Positions 1 to 8,856 are shown, counted from the first letter of the stretch. The stretch is DNA of 64,000 nt from Candidatus Gastranaerophilales bacterium (GCA_944326555.1 CALVEK010000010.1:1-64000); one strand, 5' to 3'. The notes: generated by a model from the sequence alone, not told the origin. Program-made: numbers and translations.

Positions 1-2497
1 CGTAGTTAAATGTTTGCACTTGGGTTGTATATGCACCTGCTTGGGTTGCTACGCTTGGGGCGACTACTGCAGGGTTATAGTCTTCGTGGGTTCCTGTTGA
101 GCCTCTTGTAAACATGAAGTATCCCAATTTATCTTCAGGATTTACTGCATAGCTTACGTCGTATTTATAGATTGGGGAGTAGGCTACAGGGTTATCGCCT
201 GTATATTGGACTGCATTTGCGTAATCCATGTTATTTGCAAAGAGGATGGATGTTGTATCCTGATTTGCATCTGATAGCAGGTTGAGGTAGTTTACGTTTA
301 GTTTTGCATCATTTGTAATATTGTAGTTTGATGCATTGATTGTATCCATTTGTTTATTTGCAAGGTCAACGTCAACTGCGAGGTTGGTTGTAGAAGAAAG
401 GTTGAGTGTAGGGATTGTCATTGCTCCTGCTTGGTTGTTTACCATTGACATTGTGCCTGAGTTTAGGGTTAGAGATTGTGATTGGTCAAACACGTTGTCT
501 CTGCCAAGGTACAGGTTTGTGTTATCGAGTGATATATTTGCGTTTATTACGTCGTTGTTTAAGATTACTTTGCCTGTTGTATCTCCTGTTACTTTGATGT
601 CATAGGCGGTTTCAGGTGTGGTTACTAAATCACCTGTATCTATATCCGCAGCACCGCCTTTTATGGTGTCATCAAAGAGGATTGTTCCGTTGTTTTGGGC
701 TTTTAGGGTAAGTGTTGCAGGGTTTTTGTCGATCTGCTGTATTGTTGTAAAATCCATATACATATATTTGCCGGAGGATGGGTCTTTTTGTGCATATCCA
801 TACATGGCAATAGCGTTTTGTTCTTCTATTCCATTGGAGATAGTTTTGTTACCTGAAAATACCGAGTTTCCATCATCTGCAGTTATATTAATTGCACTTA
901 TACTAAGTATTGCACCGCCAACAGCCGCAGCATTTTTTGATTCTGCATGGTTATTTATGAATGAAGAGTTTTTGATTTCTCCGATTATTCCTAGATTAAC
1001 AATCGCTCCGCCATAGGTAGAAGAATCAGATTTAGCATAGTTGCCTATAAAATCGCCTGTGATAGATTCGATTGTTCCACTGTTATGAATCGCTCCGCCA
1101 GTGGTCTCAGAAGAACCTTGAGCATAGTTGCCTATAAAATCACCTGTGATATTCTCGATTGTACCATTGTAGTTATAAATCGCTCCGCCATAGGCAAAAG
1201 AATTAGTTGATTGAGCATAGTTGCCTATAAAATCGCCTGTGATAGATTCGATTGTTCCACTGTTATAAATTGCTCCGCCATCGGCAGAAGAATTAGTTGA
1301 TTGAGCATGGTTTCCTATAAAGTCTCCTGTAAGAGATTCGATTGTTGCATTACTACCACTGTTATAAATCGCTCCGCCATAGACAAAATAATAAGTTTGA
1401 ACATAGTTGCCTATAAAATCTCCTGTGATAGATTCGATTGTTCCACTGTTATAAATCGCTCCGCCATAGGCAGAAGAATTAGTTGATTGAGCATGGTTTC
1501 CTATAAAGTCTCCTGTAAGAGATTCGATTGTTGCATTACTACCACTGTTATAAATCGCTCCACCTTGGACAGAAGAAGAATTACTTTGAGCATAGTTGGC
1601 TATAAAATCGCCTGTAATATCTCCGATTGTTCCATCTTCATTATAAATCGCTCCGCCTTCAGCATAATAGGAATCTGCTTGCACATAGTTACCTATAAAA
1701 TCACCTGTGATAGATTCGATTGTTCCTGAGTTATAAATCGCTCCACCATAGGCAGAATAACCTGAACTGTTAGTCTGAGCATAGTTTCCTATAAAGTCTC
1801 CTGTGATAGATTCGATTGTTGAGTTTTCATAGTTATAAATCGCTCCGCCATAGGCACCAGAAGATCCTTGTACATAGTTGCCTACAAAATCAGCATTGAT
1901 ATCTCCAAGTTTGGCATCGCTACCATTGTTATAGATTGATCCACCGTATTGGTAGCCTGAGGTTGAGCCTGTTGTTTGGTTTACAAAGCTACCTCCGTTT
2001 ATGTTTGTTGATGAGTTATCTGTGCTGTTTTTAAATCTTGTATGAGATTGCGTGGTATCGTATTTTGCTGTTATTTGAGCGTCTGATTGATTTTGTGTTT
2101 CTATCAGTTTTATTCCGTCTGCTGTCTTTTCCCATTTAAAATATTTTACTCCGTCTCCCTCTCCGTATTCTGTTTGTTTTAGTGATACTTCATAATACAC
2201 AGGCATCAATTTATTTTGTGTATTATCCCATTCGTACATGGTGATTGTATTATCGCCCTTTGTATCAACTTTTGTGAGAGTATAGGCTGATTCAGGGTAG
2301 TATCTTATCGGGTCTGTATCAGGGATGGGTTGGCCTTTTAGTGTATCCAATGTTGGTGTAGGTGCTTTTATTTCTATATTAACAGCACTCTCTGCCATTG
2401 CCGTTAAATTAAAAAATAAAGAAGAAAAAGTAATAAAAAATGCGATATTCATTATTTTTACCACTTTTTTATCTATCCAACTATTGATTTCTATCAT
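1..2497 (-). CDS. Large secreted repeat protein (beta-helix/autotransporter-like), 3' end beyond window
   Basis: An open frame of about 832 codons runs without a stop from an ATG at 2497 off the left edge. The start is set by a GAGGG ribosome site (2505-2509); an ATG 15 codons downstream has none. The N-terminus has lysines, then a hydrophobic stretch ending in LTAMA-ES, a plausible signal peptide. Eleven to twelve repeats of about 29-35 residues follow, with consensus GGAIYN..GTIES(I/L)TGDFIGN(Y/H)AQ, then a Thr/Asn/Asp-rich region resembling passenger domains. Gly-Gly-Ala-Ile-Tyr repeats with spaced hydrophobics fit a parallel beta-helix as in Pmp/autotransporter passengers. Whether a beta-barrel, a sortase-type or another anchor follows lies outside the window. 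Surface exposure is inferred. Confidence 0.85.
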   Translation of the reverse strand, partial: MIEINSWIDKKVVKIMNIAFFITFSSLFFNLTAMAESAVNIEIKAPTPTLDTLKGQPIPDTDPIRYYPESAYTLTKVDTKGDNTITMYEWDNTQNKLMPVYYEVSLKQTEYGEGDGVKYFKWEKTADGIKLIETQNQSDAQITAKYDTTQSHTRFKNSTDNSSTNINGGSFVNQTTGSTSGYQYGGSIYNNGSDAKLGDINADFVGNYVQGSSGAYGGAIYNYENSTIESITGDFIGNYAQTNSSGYSAYGGAIYNSGTIESITGDFIGNYVQADSYYAEGGAIYNEDGTIGDITGDFIANYAQSNSSSVQGGAIYNSGSNATIESLTGDFIGNHAQSTNSSAYGGAIYNSGTIESITGDFIGNYVQTYYFVYGGAIYNSGSNATIESLTGDFIGNHAQSTNSSADGGAIYNSGTIESITGDFIGNYAQSTNSFAYGGAIYNYNGTIENITGDFIGNYAQGSSETTGGAIHNSGTIESITGDFIGNYAKSDSSTYGGAIVNLGIIGEIKNSSFINNHAESKNAAAVGGAILSISAINITADDGNSVFSGNKTISNGIEEQNAIAMYGYAQKDPSSGKYMYMDFTTIQQIDKNPATLTLKAQNNGTILFDDTIKGGAADIDTGDLVTTPETAYDIKVTGDTTGKVILNNDVINANISLDNTNLYLGRDNVFDQSQSLTLNSGTMSMVNNQAGAMTIPTLNLSSTTNLAVDVDLANKQMDTINASNYNITNDAKLNVNYLNLLSDANQDTTSILFANNMDYANAVQYTGDNPVAYSPIYKYDVSYAVNPEDKLGYFMFTRGSTGTHEDYNPAVVAPSVATQAGAYTTQVQTFNY
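1216..1566. repeat. 186-bp tandem duplication inside the repeat protein
   Basis: Bases from about 1216-1380 recur almost unchanged at about 1402-1566, an offset of 186 bp. The duplicated block is a two-repeat coding unit: one repeat with GSNATIESLTGDFIGNH and one with GTIESITGDFIGNY. The 186-bp offset keeps the reading frame (62 codons), so loss or gain of a unit would change protein length without disrupting it. Confidence 0.85.
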
Positions 2498-2597
2498 AGA
2501 AATACCCTCATTCGTACTTAGTGTAAAATTATCTAACCTCACTTTATATATTGCCCTGTTTTTTAGTTCTTTAAACATAGGCTCAAAATTTTTATTA

Positions 2598-2625
2598 TTG
2601 ACACAAGTAAAAAAGTTTTTATAAA
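2598..2625 (+). promoter_or_regulatory. Sigma70-type promoter of 2634 gene, predicted leaderless
   Basis: TTGACA (2598-2603), a 16-bp spacer and TATAAA (2620-2625). Transcription should begin around 2632-2633, one or two bases before the ATG at 2634. No Shine-Dalgarno sequence precedes that ATG. Confidence 0.65.
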
Positions 2626-2633
2626 ATCAGATT

Positions 2634-3107
2634 ATGAAAAAAGCTATCGTTACAATATTTGTTTTTCTAAGTATTATATGTTGCCTTCCTCAATTTTCTT
2701 TAGCGAAAAGCAGAGTTGTAACTGTTGTCAGCGATGCAGAAATAGTCAGTAACGGCCTTTATTTTAGGGTTTGCGAGATAAATCGCACAAAAGGTAAAAT
2801 ATCATTGACCGTTCAAGCAAAAAACAAATCTATGCTTAGTCAAGCTGTATATATCGAATTAAAAAGCAACAAAAACACATACAAACCTCGAAAATTATCA
2901 TCAATAAAACTATTCAACCCCTTAAAATTTAACAAAACCATAACAGAAAAATTGGTTTATGAAGTTGATGATTCAGCACAGAATTATGAGCTTGTGTTAT
3001 ACAGCAAAGATATTTTTAAGAAAAATAAGAAGCAAGTTATAACGAAAATGAATTTGAATGATATAAAAAAAGAATTGGACAAGAAACAAACAACCACAAT
3101 GTTTTAG
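2634..3107 (+). CDS. Secreted protein of unknown function, 157 aa
   Basis: The N-terminus is a clear signal peptide: MKKA, then a hydrophobic run and a cleavage-like SLA-KS at about residues 23-26. The mature part of about 130 residues is rich in Lys, Val and Thr, with alternating hydrophobics (GLYFRVCEINR, KISLTVQAKNKS, YIELKS) that suggest a small beta-sandwich, perhaps immunoglobulin-like. It ends in a basic helix (NDIKKELDKKQ). No family was recognised. It is divergent from the repeat protein at 2497 and lies upstream of the TPR protein at 3196, which has its own promoter. The start is fixed by the signal peptide. Confidence 0.8.
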   Translation: MKKAIVTIFVFLSIICCLPQFSLAKSRVVTVVSDAEIVSNGLYFRVCEINRTKGKISLTVQAKNKSMLSQAVYIELKSNKNTYKPRKLSSIKLFNPLKFNKTITEKLVYEVDDSAQNYELVLYSKDIFKKNKKQVITKMNLNDIKKELDKKQTTTMF

Positions 3108-3159
3108 AGGGAAACTTATTCTCTGTGTTTTAGGCAATTTTACTGAATTTTTAGAGGCA

Positions 3160-3188
3160 TTGCTTTTTTTTGAGAAACATAAGATAAT
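3160..3188 (+). promoter_or_regulatory. Promoter of TPR gene, predicted leaderless
   Basis: TTGCTT (3160-3165), a 17-bp spacer and GATAAT (3183-3188). The expected transcription start is 3195-3196, at or next to the ATG at 3196. No Shine-Dalgarno sequence is present. Confidence 0.55.
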
Positions 3189-3195
3189 ATAAACC

Positions 3196-5181
3196 ATGAG
3201 AAGAGAATTAACTTTAGCTTTATCTTTATTGTTGGCACTTTCTCCTGTTGGAGTTTATGCAAAGATGTCGCCTGAGTCGTATAAATTATTTCAAGAATCA
3301 AATATTCTTGAAAAAGATGCGAACTATTCACAAGCTATAGAAAAAATTAAAACAGCCATTGATTTATCGCCTGATGAAGCTATTTTATACATCAAATTAG
3401 GCGGAATTTACTCAGAAATGGGTGATTGGCAAAATGCACTTATTGCATACAAAAAAGCTATCAGACTAAAGCCCAATGACGCAGTTGTTTATATAAGTAT
3501 CGGTAATATTCTCCAACAACAACATGATTACGAAAATGCGTTTTCTGCATACAACCAAGCATTAACTATATTTCCTGAATACAAATACAACTATCTGAAC
3601 CTTGCTAACGTAAAATATCTGCAAGGAGACAATCAGGAAGCAATAAAATATTTCAAAACATTTTTAGGTTACTACCCGGATGATGTAGAGGCCAGAGAAA
3701 ATCTTGCATCGATTTATTTAAAACTAGATAAATATCAAGATGCAGCAGATGAATATGCAACTCTTTATACAAAAAATCCTACAGGATTCAATGAATATGC
3801 AAACTACGGATTGGCCTTACTTCGTTCCGGAGATTACACCAATGCGGTTGAAATGTTTAAAAAAGCCGTAAGAATTGAACCTAATGACTATGCTTCCCAT
3901 GGAAACATGGCTCTAGCGTACGTAAGACTATCAAAAGATGATTTGGCATTGATTGAATTCAGAAAAGCCTTCGAAATTAAGCCTGATTTGGATGATTTAA
4001 AATTTGATTATGCAAATCTTTTGGCTGATATGGGAAAAACGCAAGAAGCTATCGCGATGTACAAAGAATACATTCAATACAAACCCAAAGATGCAATGGC
4101 TTATTACAATCTCGGTATAATTTACCAGAAAAACTCAAAATACGAAGATGCAATAACTGTCTACAAAAAAGCAACAGAACTCGCGCCCACTAACATGGAC
4201 ATTAAAAAAGAGTTGGCAAGAACTTATCACCTTTGCAAAAATTACACAGACGCGATTAAGGTCTATGATGAAATCCTAGCTCAAGACAAGAATGACTATA
4301 ACACGCAATTCAACAAGGCTATTGCTCTTCATGCACTTGCAAATTACGAGAGTGCTATTGCTATATACAAAAATTTGTACGCTCAAAGAACAGAACCTAA
4401 AGTTAAGGAATATCTGGGTAAAGCGTATATTTCACTTGGTGATAGTTACAAAAAAAATGGTCAGCCTAAAAAAGCATTAAATTGTTATGAGGAAGCAGCA
4501 AGTCTGGATGCAAATGATGCTGCTGCATACAGAGCACTCGCCCTAGCTTATGATGAAATGGGTTCTAAAACCAAAGCAATTGAAAAATTTGAAAAAGCAA
4601 TGGAAATTGACCCAAATAACCAAGATACAGTTATTGATTATGCCAACACTTTGTCTAAATATGACAAAAATCAAGAAGCTCAAGATGTTTTCAATAAAGC
4701 ATTATCGATGGACAGCAAAAACATCGATGCACACGTGGGTCTAGCTGATTTATATATGAAAGACAAAGCCTACGATAAAGCTATATTTGAATATCAGAAG
4801 GCATTACAACTTGATCAAAATGATGAAGAAGTTTTGTTGAAACTTGGTAATGCATATAAAGCAAAAGAAGATATAAAGGCAGCGTTAGAGCAATATAACA
4901 AAGTAATTTTCTTGAATATCAAAAACACAAATGCAACTTACAATGCAGGTCTTTGCTATGCAGAACTAAAAGATATGGAAAATGCTAAAAAATCTTTTAA
5001 AAGCGTAATAGCTCTTGATCCAAACTACGCATATGCATACTATGCGCTTGGTATGGCATACGAAAACGAAAATGACTACGCTAATGCTATTATAAATTAT
5101 GAAAAATTTATGACTCTGGCTGAAGACAATAATCTGAAAGCACAGGTTAAAGCACAAATTGAATACCTGAAAAACAAATAA
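3196..5181 (+). CDS. Secreted TPR-repeat protein, 661 aa
   Basis: Residues 1-22 form a signal peptide (MRRELTLALSLLLALSPVGVYA), so the protein is exported to the periplasm or envelope. The rest is almost entirely tetratricopeptide repeats of 34 residues with the usual W/Y-LG-Y-A-A-F-P signature (for example YSQAIEKIKTAIDLSPD, DWQNALIAYKKAIRLKPND, YDKAIFEYQKALQLDQND), about 17 in all. TPR arrays act as protein-binding scaffolds; no catalytic domain is visible. The partner is unknown. The next gene starts one base after the stop, and a YkgJ-type gene follows. A second, unrelated-length TPR protein at 56780 also neighbours a YkgJ-type gene. Confidence 0.9.
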   Translation: MRRELTLALSLLLALSPVGVYAKMSPESYKLFQESNILEKDANYSQAIEKIKTAIDLSPDEAILYIKLGGIYSEMGDWQNALIAYKKAIRLKPNDAVVYISIGNILQQQHDYENAFSAYNQALTIFPEYKYNYLNLANVKYLQGDNQEAIKYFKTFLGYYPDDVEARENLASIYLKLDKYQDAADEYATLYTKNPTGFNEYANYGLALLRSGDYTNAVEMFKKAVRIEPNDYASHGNMALAYVRLSKDDLALIEFRKAFEIKPDLDDLKFDYANLLADMGKTQEAIAMYKEYIQYKPKDAMAYYNLGIIYQKNSKYEDAITVYKKATELAPTNMDIKKELARTYHLCKNYTDAIKVYDEILAQDKNDYNTQFNKAIALHALANYESAIAIYKNLYAQRTEPKVKEYLGKAYISLGDSYKKNGQPKKALNCYEEAASLDANDAAAYRALALAYDEMGSKTKAIEKFEKAMEIDPNNQDTVIDYANTLSKYDKNQEAQDVFNKALSMDSKNIDAHVGLADLYMKDKAYDKAIFEYQKALQLDQNDEEVLLKLGNAYKAKEDIKAALEQYNKVIFLNIKNTNATYNAGLCYAELKDMENAKKSFKSVIALDPNYAYAYYALGMAYENENDYANAIINYEKFMTLAEDNNLKAQVKAQIEYLKNK

Positions 5182-5182
5182 G

Positions 5183-5614
5183 ATGAATAACTTATCAAAA
5201 ATCATTGTTGCATGTTTTATTATATTTTCTTCGTTGATGTTATGTGCGTTCAGGTGGGGCAATATTGGTGAAAAAGGAGCATTACTCTTTTTTAGCAGCC
5301 AACCGATTCCCGTACAAAACATCAAAAATGTTGGCCGATTTTTTAGAGCAAAAGAAAAAGTATACTACATGCTTGTTAACCCCAAAGGTTTTAGAGATGA
5401 ATACATAAGGGTACAAATTGTAAAAAAAGAAGAAAAGACCTATCACTGGGGATACAAAATATACTGGTCTAAAGACTATCATATTGATTCTTCTGTCGAC
5501 TATTTTGGTTCTTATTTTGTAATTGATGAACCAGGGTATTATTTTATGCAAATATTCTCTTTTGATGACTTTGACAGAGTAATAGCAAGAAACGACTTCT
5601 GGATAAAAGGATGA
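5183..5614 (+). CDS. Small exported protein of unknown function, 143 aa
   Basis: The start lies one base after the TPR stop, with no strong ribosome site, which suggests translational coupling. Residues 1-22 are hydrophobic and signal-like (IIVACFIIFSSLMLCAF); a lipobox reading (LMLC) is possible but weak. The mature part is rich in aromatic and basic residues (YYMLVNPKGFRDEYIRVQI, YHWGYKIYWSKDYH) and looks like a beta-sandwich. No family was recognised. It overlaps the next gene by 4 bases (ATGA), so the TPR protein, this protein and the YkgJ-type protein are very likely one operon. Confidence 0.8.
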   Translation: MNNLSKIIVACFIIFSSLMLCAFRWGNIGEKGALLFFSSQPIPVQNIKNVGRFFRAKEKVYYMLVNPKGFRDEYIRVQIVKKEEKTYHWGYKIYWSKDYHIDSSVDYFGSYFVIDEPGYYFMQIFSFDDFDRVIARNDFWIKG

Positions 5615-6018
5615 TAAAAACTCTTTGTCAGTACATAAAATTTTATTTTTTCAAAATATTTACCTCAAAATACAAAATTGAAGGAAAATGCAATCAGTGT
5701 GGAGAGTGCTGCAAAAACATAGTATTCATGATAGATGACAAATATGTTTGTAGTGAAGAACAATTTGAAAAAATGAAGAATTTCGACAAAAAATATCATC
5801 ATTTTGAAATCAACAAAAAAAATGAAAAAGGCGTTCTTTTATTCCGTTGCAAATCCTTGGATGAAAACAACAAATGTAGAGACTACTTTTGGCGTTCCAT
5901 CTATTGCAGAGCATACCCAAATATTACGGAAAAAATAAGATTGGGTGGATGTGAAACATTTGAAACTTGCGGGTTTAAAATTGTTCCTGACAAAAAATTT
6001 GAAGATTTTTTGGAATAA
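5611..6018 (+). CDS. YkgJ-family cysteine-cluster protein, 135 aa
   Basis: It carries the family's metal-binding cysteine pattern: CNQCGECC near residues 28-35, then CKS, a CR pair, YCRAYPN and GGCETFETCGF. YkgJ/Fli(N)B-like proteins are thought to bind zinc or an Fe-S cluster through this CxxCGxCC...C...C...CxxYP arrangement; the biochemical role is not settled. There is no signal peptide, so it is probably cytoplasmic despite its exported operon partners. It starts inside the stop of the gene before it. A related protein at 56240 shows the same pattern, also beside a TPR protein. Confidence 0.85.
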   Translation: MIKTLCQYIKFYFFKIFTSKYKIEGKCNQCGECCKNIVFMIDDKYVCSEEQFEKMKNFDKKYHHFEINKKNEKGVLLFRCKSLDENNKCRDYFWRSIYCRAYPNITEKIRLGGCETFETCGFKIVPDKKFEDFLE

Positions 6019-6165
6019 AATTTTTATTAAAAAAGTGTTACAAGCACAGAATTTTAAGCAATCTCAAAAGACTTTTTGTTTTTATTGGGCTGTGTAGTGT
6101 TCTTAATTCCAGTATATCTTTTCTATAAGGATATGGATTTTGAAAAGTGAAAGGTCCAAGAAAAA

Positions 6166-6708
6166 TTGATTATCAGCAACAAGTACATAAAAAGAGGCTT
6201 GGAATATGCAGGCAAACGTCTGCACGCACCTGAACAGCGACTGATTCTTGGAGCTACTGCACTGGCAACACAGCCTTTTATAGATTTGAACAACAAAAGT
6301 GTAGATAAAGAAACCAGAATGACATCGGTTGCAAGAACACTTGCAAAAATTATTGCAGGTACACTTGTCGGAGTTATTGTCAGACAAGCAGGTATCAGTT
6401 TAGTTAAACACTATACGCAGTTTGAACCAATAATAGACAAACAAAAAAATCTTGTAACAGGAATCATTCGCAAAAAAGGTAAAGATTTTTTTGTTCCAAT
6501 GTTTGCGGGAAAAAACAAATTCATCAGTATGTCGCCGGAAGAATTACAAAAAAGATTCAATCTTTATACAAAAGCAATGGGAACATTCGCTGCGACTGTG
6601 GCAATGATATTTACAAATTTCTTAATTGATGCTCCGCTTACAAAATACTTAACAGAAGTATTTCAAAATAAAATTTGCAACACGACTAAAGAAGGAGGTA
6701 AAAACTAA
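6166..6708 (+). CDS. Hypothetical helical, probably membrane-associated protein, 180 aa
   Basis: The only usable start in this frame is TTG at 6166, because an in-frame stop lies at 6148; AAAGG (6150-6154) is 11 bases upstream. Hydrophobic segments occur around residues 27-39 (LILGATALATQPF), 60-78 (ARTLAKIIAGTLVGVIVRQAG) and 145-163 (TFAATVAMIFTNFLIDAPL). No known family was recognised. The next gene overlaps its stop by one base and encodes a protein of similar character, so the two probably act together. A longer protein at 60260 has the same style of short Ala/Gly-rich helices, which may indicate a lineage-specific family. Confidence 0.7.
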   Translation: MIISNKYIKRGLEYAGKRLHAPEQRLILGATALATQPFIDLNNKSVDKETRMTSVARTLAKIIAGTLVGVIVRQAGISLVKHYTQFEPIIDKQKNLVTGIIRKKGKDFFVPMFAGKNKFISMSPEELQKRFNLYTKAMGTFAATVAMIFTNFLIDAPLTKYLTEVFQNKICNTTKEGGKN

Positions 6709-7451
6709 TGGCAATACCTTCTTGTATTCAAAAATTTTGTGATTATATGTACAAACATTATTCCAAAGACGGAGGACAATTGCTTGTACACATGGGTGCT
6801 GCAGGATGGGTATTCGGTTCTGCTGCACAATTAACAATGCTCGCTGCAGACAAAAAAATAGATAAAAATCAAAAGAAATTTCTGCTTCCTCAAGAAGCTG
6901 CAGATGCAGCTGTGAATGTTATTATGTATTACTCTATTTGTGATGTAATTAAAAAAGGTGCAGACCATATTGTTGAAAAAGGCAAATTCATTACAGACAA
7001 AGTGGCAGATTCCATACTCAGCTTAAAACCTGATTCAATGAAAAACTTACAAACAGCAGAATGGAAAAACTTATTCACAAAAGAAGAACTAAAAAGCTCT
7101 ATATCAAACCTTTTAAAAAATCCTGAAAATCTGGATATAGTGAAAAACGTATCAGACGCAGAAAAAACAAAAATAATTGAAGCAGCAAAAAAAGCACTTT
7201 CAACCTTTGAAAATCATAAAAATAACGTCGGAACAGTTGCAGCTATTGCAGCATCAGTTATTGCCTGCAATATTGTTACACCTTATGCAAGAAACAAAGT
7301 GGCCGCAAAAGTTCAAAAAAGTCTTCAAAAAGAAGAAAATCTTGAAATAAGAAAAAGACAAATTTCAGAAAATATAACAACAAAAAATCCTCTACCGCCA
7401 TCTTTTAAAGCATTTAACAATTACAATTCTCTTTCAGGATTAAAAATTTAA
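6708..7451 (+). CDS. Hypothetical helical protein, partner of 6166 product, 247 aa
   Basis: The start is supported by GGAGG (6694-6698) and by the one-base overlap with the previous stop. Hydrophobic stretches lie near residues 25-45 (HMGAAGWVFGSAAQLTML), 60-78 (AADAAVNVIMYYSICDVI) and 175-192 (VGTVAAIAASVIACNIVT). The middle is charged and helical, and the C-terminus is Lys/Asn-rich and ends with PPSFKAFNNYNS. No family was recognised. It and the 6166 product look like a co-translated membrane pair. Confidence 0.75.
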   Translation: MAIPSCIQKFCDYMYKHYSKDGGQLLVHMGAAGWVFGSAAQLTMLAADKKIDKNQKKFLLPQEAADAAVNVIMYYSICDVIKKGADHIVEKGKFITDKVADSILSLKPDSMKNLQTAEWKNLFTKEELKSSISNLLKNPENLDIVKNVSDAEKTKIIEAAKKALSTFENHKNNVGTVAAIAASVIACNIVTPYARNKVAAKVQKSLQKEENLEIRKRQISENITTKNPLPPSFKAFNNYNSLSGLKI

Positions 7452-7480
7452 TTGAATAATGACTGTTTTTCTCCTACACT
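7452..7480 (+). promoter_or_regulatory. Promoter of waaA
   Basis: TTGAAT (7452-7457), a 17-bp spacer and TACACT (7475-7480). A short leader carries GAGGAG six bases before the ATG at 7501. Confidence 0.5.
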
Positions 7481-7500
7481 AAGAAAAAAGAGGAGTTAAG

Positions 7501-8772
7501 ATGTTATTATTTTGTGTATTTTACAATATTGTACTTATTTTAGCAGCAATTATTCTTTTGCCTGTTATATTAATAGCTCTCACTTTTGTACCAAAGTTTA
7601 GAGCATGTTTTTGGACAAAATTGGGATTTTATCAAGGTATAAAATTGGATTCTAAAAAAGAAACTATTTTCTTCCACGCAGTATCAGTCGGAGAAGTAAA
7701 TGCAATAGAAACTCTTGTTAAAAAAACAAGAGAAACTTTGCCAAATGCAAATATAGTTCTTTCAACAACAACAAGAACAGGACAAGAAATTGCGAAAAAA
7801 AAGTTATCATCAACAGTAGATGCCATAACATACTTCCCCTTTGATTTTTTCTTTTCTGTAATGTCGTTTCTAAATACTGTCAAACCAGACAAAATGATTA
7901 TTGCAGAAACAGAAATATGGCCTGATTTTGTCTGTATAGCAAAACAAAAACAAATACCGACTTACATAGTTAACGGTAGATTATCTCCACATTCTTATAA
8001 AGGATACAAAAACTTTTCTTTCTTCTTTAAACCTGTGCTTGCGCAGTATGAAGGAATACTTATGCAAACACAAGGAGATATGGAAAGAATTCTTGATGTC
8101 GGAGCTCCTGCACAAATAACAAAAGTAATGGGAAATCTGAAGTATGACATATATCCGACGATGGACCAAAATCAAATCACTGAATTGGCAGAAAATCTAC
8201 AATTGAATAACGCAAAAATGATTGCAGCAGCAAGCACTCACAAAGGTGAAGACGAAATAATACTAAAAACATTTTGCAACCTAAAAAAACAATATAAAGA
8301 TTTAAAACTTCTAATCGCACCAAGACATCCCGAAAGATATGATTCGGTAGAAAATTTTTTGAAAGAAACAGGTCTTAAATATGGAAGAAGAAGCAAAAAT
8401 GAGACTTTTCAAAATAACGATATTATAATGCTTGATACAATGGGCGAGCTGATGAAAATGTTCTCTATATGCCATTTTGCTTTTATTGGCGGAAGTTTTT
8501 CCAATACCGGAGGTCATAACCCGCTTGAAGCAAATATCTGGGGTAAGCCTGTACTTTCAGGAGACTGTGTTTTTAACTTCAAAGATATATATGAATTTCT
8601 TACAAAGACAGATGCAGCAAAGTTATCATCTTCTCAAGAAGAGCTGGAAAAAGATATGGAAAAATTACTTTCGGATGAAGAATTCTATAATAAAGCGTGT
8701 ATTGATACACAAAAAATATTTGAACAAAACAGAGGCGCAGTTGATTTTGTCATAAATGAATTAAAAAAATAA
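7501..8772 (+). CDS. waaA: 3-deoxy-D-manno-octulosonic acid (Kdo) transferase
   Basis: The enzyme transfers Kdo from CMP-Kdo to lipid A precursor at the inner face of the cytoplasmic membrane, the first core step of lipopolysaccharide synthesis. The protein has the usual length (423 aa), an N-terminal membrane anchor (residues 1-28) and the family landmarks HAVSVGEV (about residue 60, with the catalytic Glu), LSTTTRTGQEIAKK, ETEIWPDF, NGRLSPHSY, MGNLKYD, APRHPERY and FIGGSFSNTGGHNPLE. It shows that the organism makes an LPS-type outer membrane. It follows its own promoter and ends at a bidirectional terminator facing rpsR. Confidence 0.95.
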   Translation: MLLFCVFYNIVLILAAIILLPVILIALTFVPKFRACFWTKLGFYQGIKLDSKKETIFFHAVSVGEVNAIETLVKKTRETLPNANIVLSTTTRTGQEIAKKKLSSTVDAITYFPFDFFFSVMSFLNTVKPDKMIIAETEIWPDFVCIAKQKQIPTYIVNGRLSPHSYKGYKNFSFFFKPVLAQYEGILMQTQGDMERILDVGAPAQITKVMGNLKYDIYPTMDQNQITELAENLQLNNAKMIAAASTHKGEDEIILKTFCNLKKQYKDLKLLIAPRHPERYDSVENFLKETGLKYGRRSKNETFQNNDIIMLDTMGELMKMFSICHFAFIGGSFSNTGGHNPLEANIWGKPVLSGDCVFNFKDIYEFLTKTDAAKLSSSQEELEKDMEKLLSDEEFYNKACIDTQKIFEQNRGAVDFVINELKK

Positions 8773-8800
8773 AATAATAATTTTCCAAATTCTATATAAA

Positions 8801-8839
8801 TAAAGAAAAAGGACACCAAAGTGGTGTCCTTTTTCTTTA
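8801..8839. terminator. Bidirectional terminator between waaA and rpsR
   Basis: A perfect 18-bp inverted repeat around a 3-base loop, with core GGACACCA-aag-TGGTGTCC and A-rich and T-rich flanks. It serves both converging genes. Confidence 0.95.
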
Positions 8840-8856
8840 CACATCAACGATTAATA

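Noticed and set aside
336-1729. Plus-strand open frames in the left 1.7 kb
   Set aside because: They are shadows of the minus-strand repeat gene; their own repeats mirror the GGAIYN/TGDFIGN codons and they lack ribosome sites.
1216-1960. CRISPR-like spaced repeats
   Set aside because: Repeats are coding, degenerate and 87-99 bp apart in frame, without constant spacers or cas genes.
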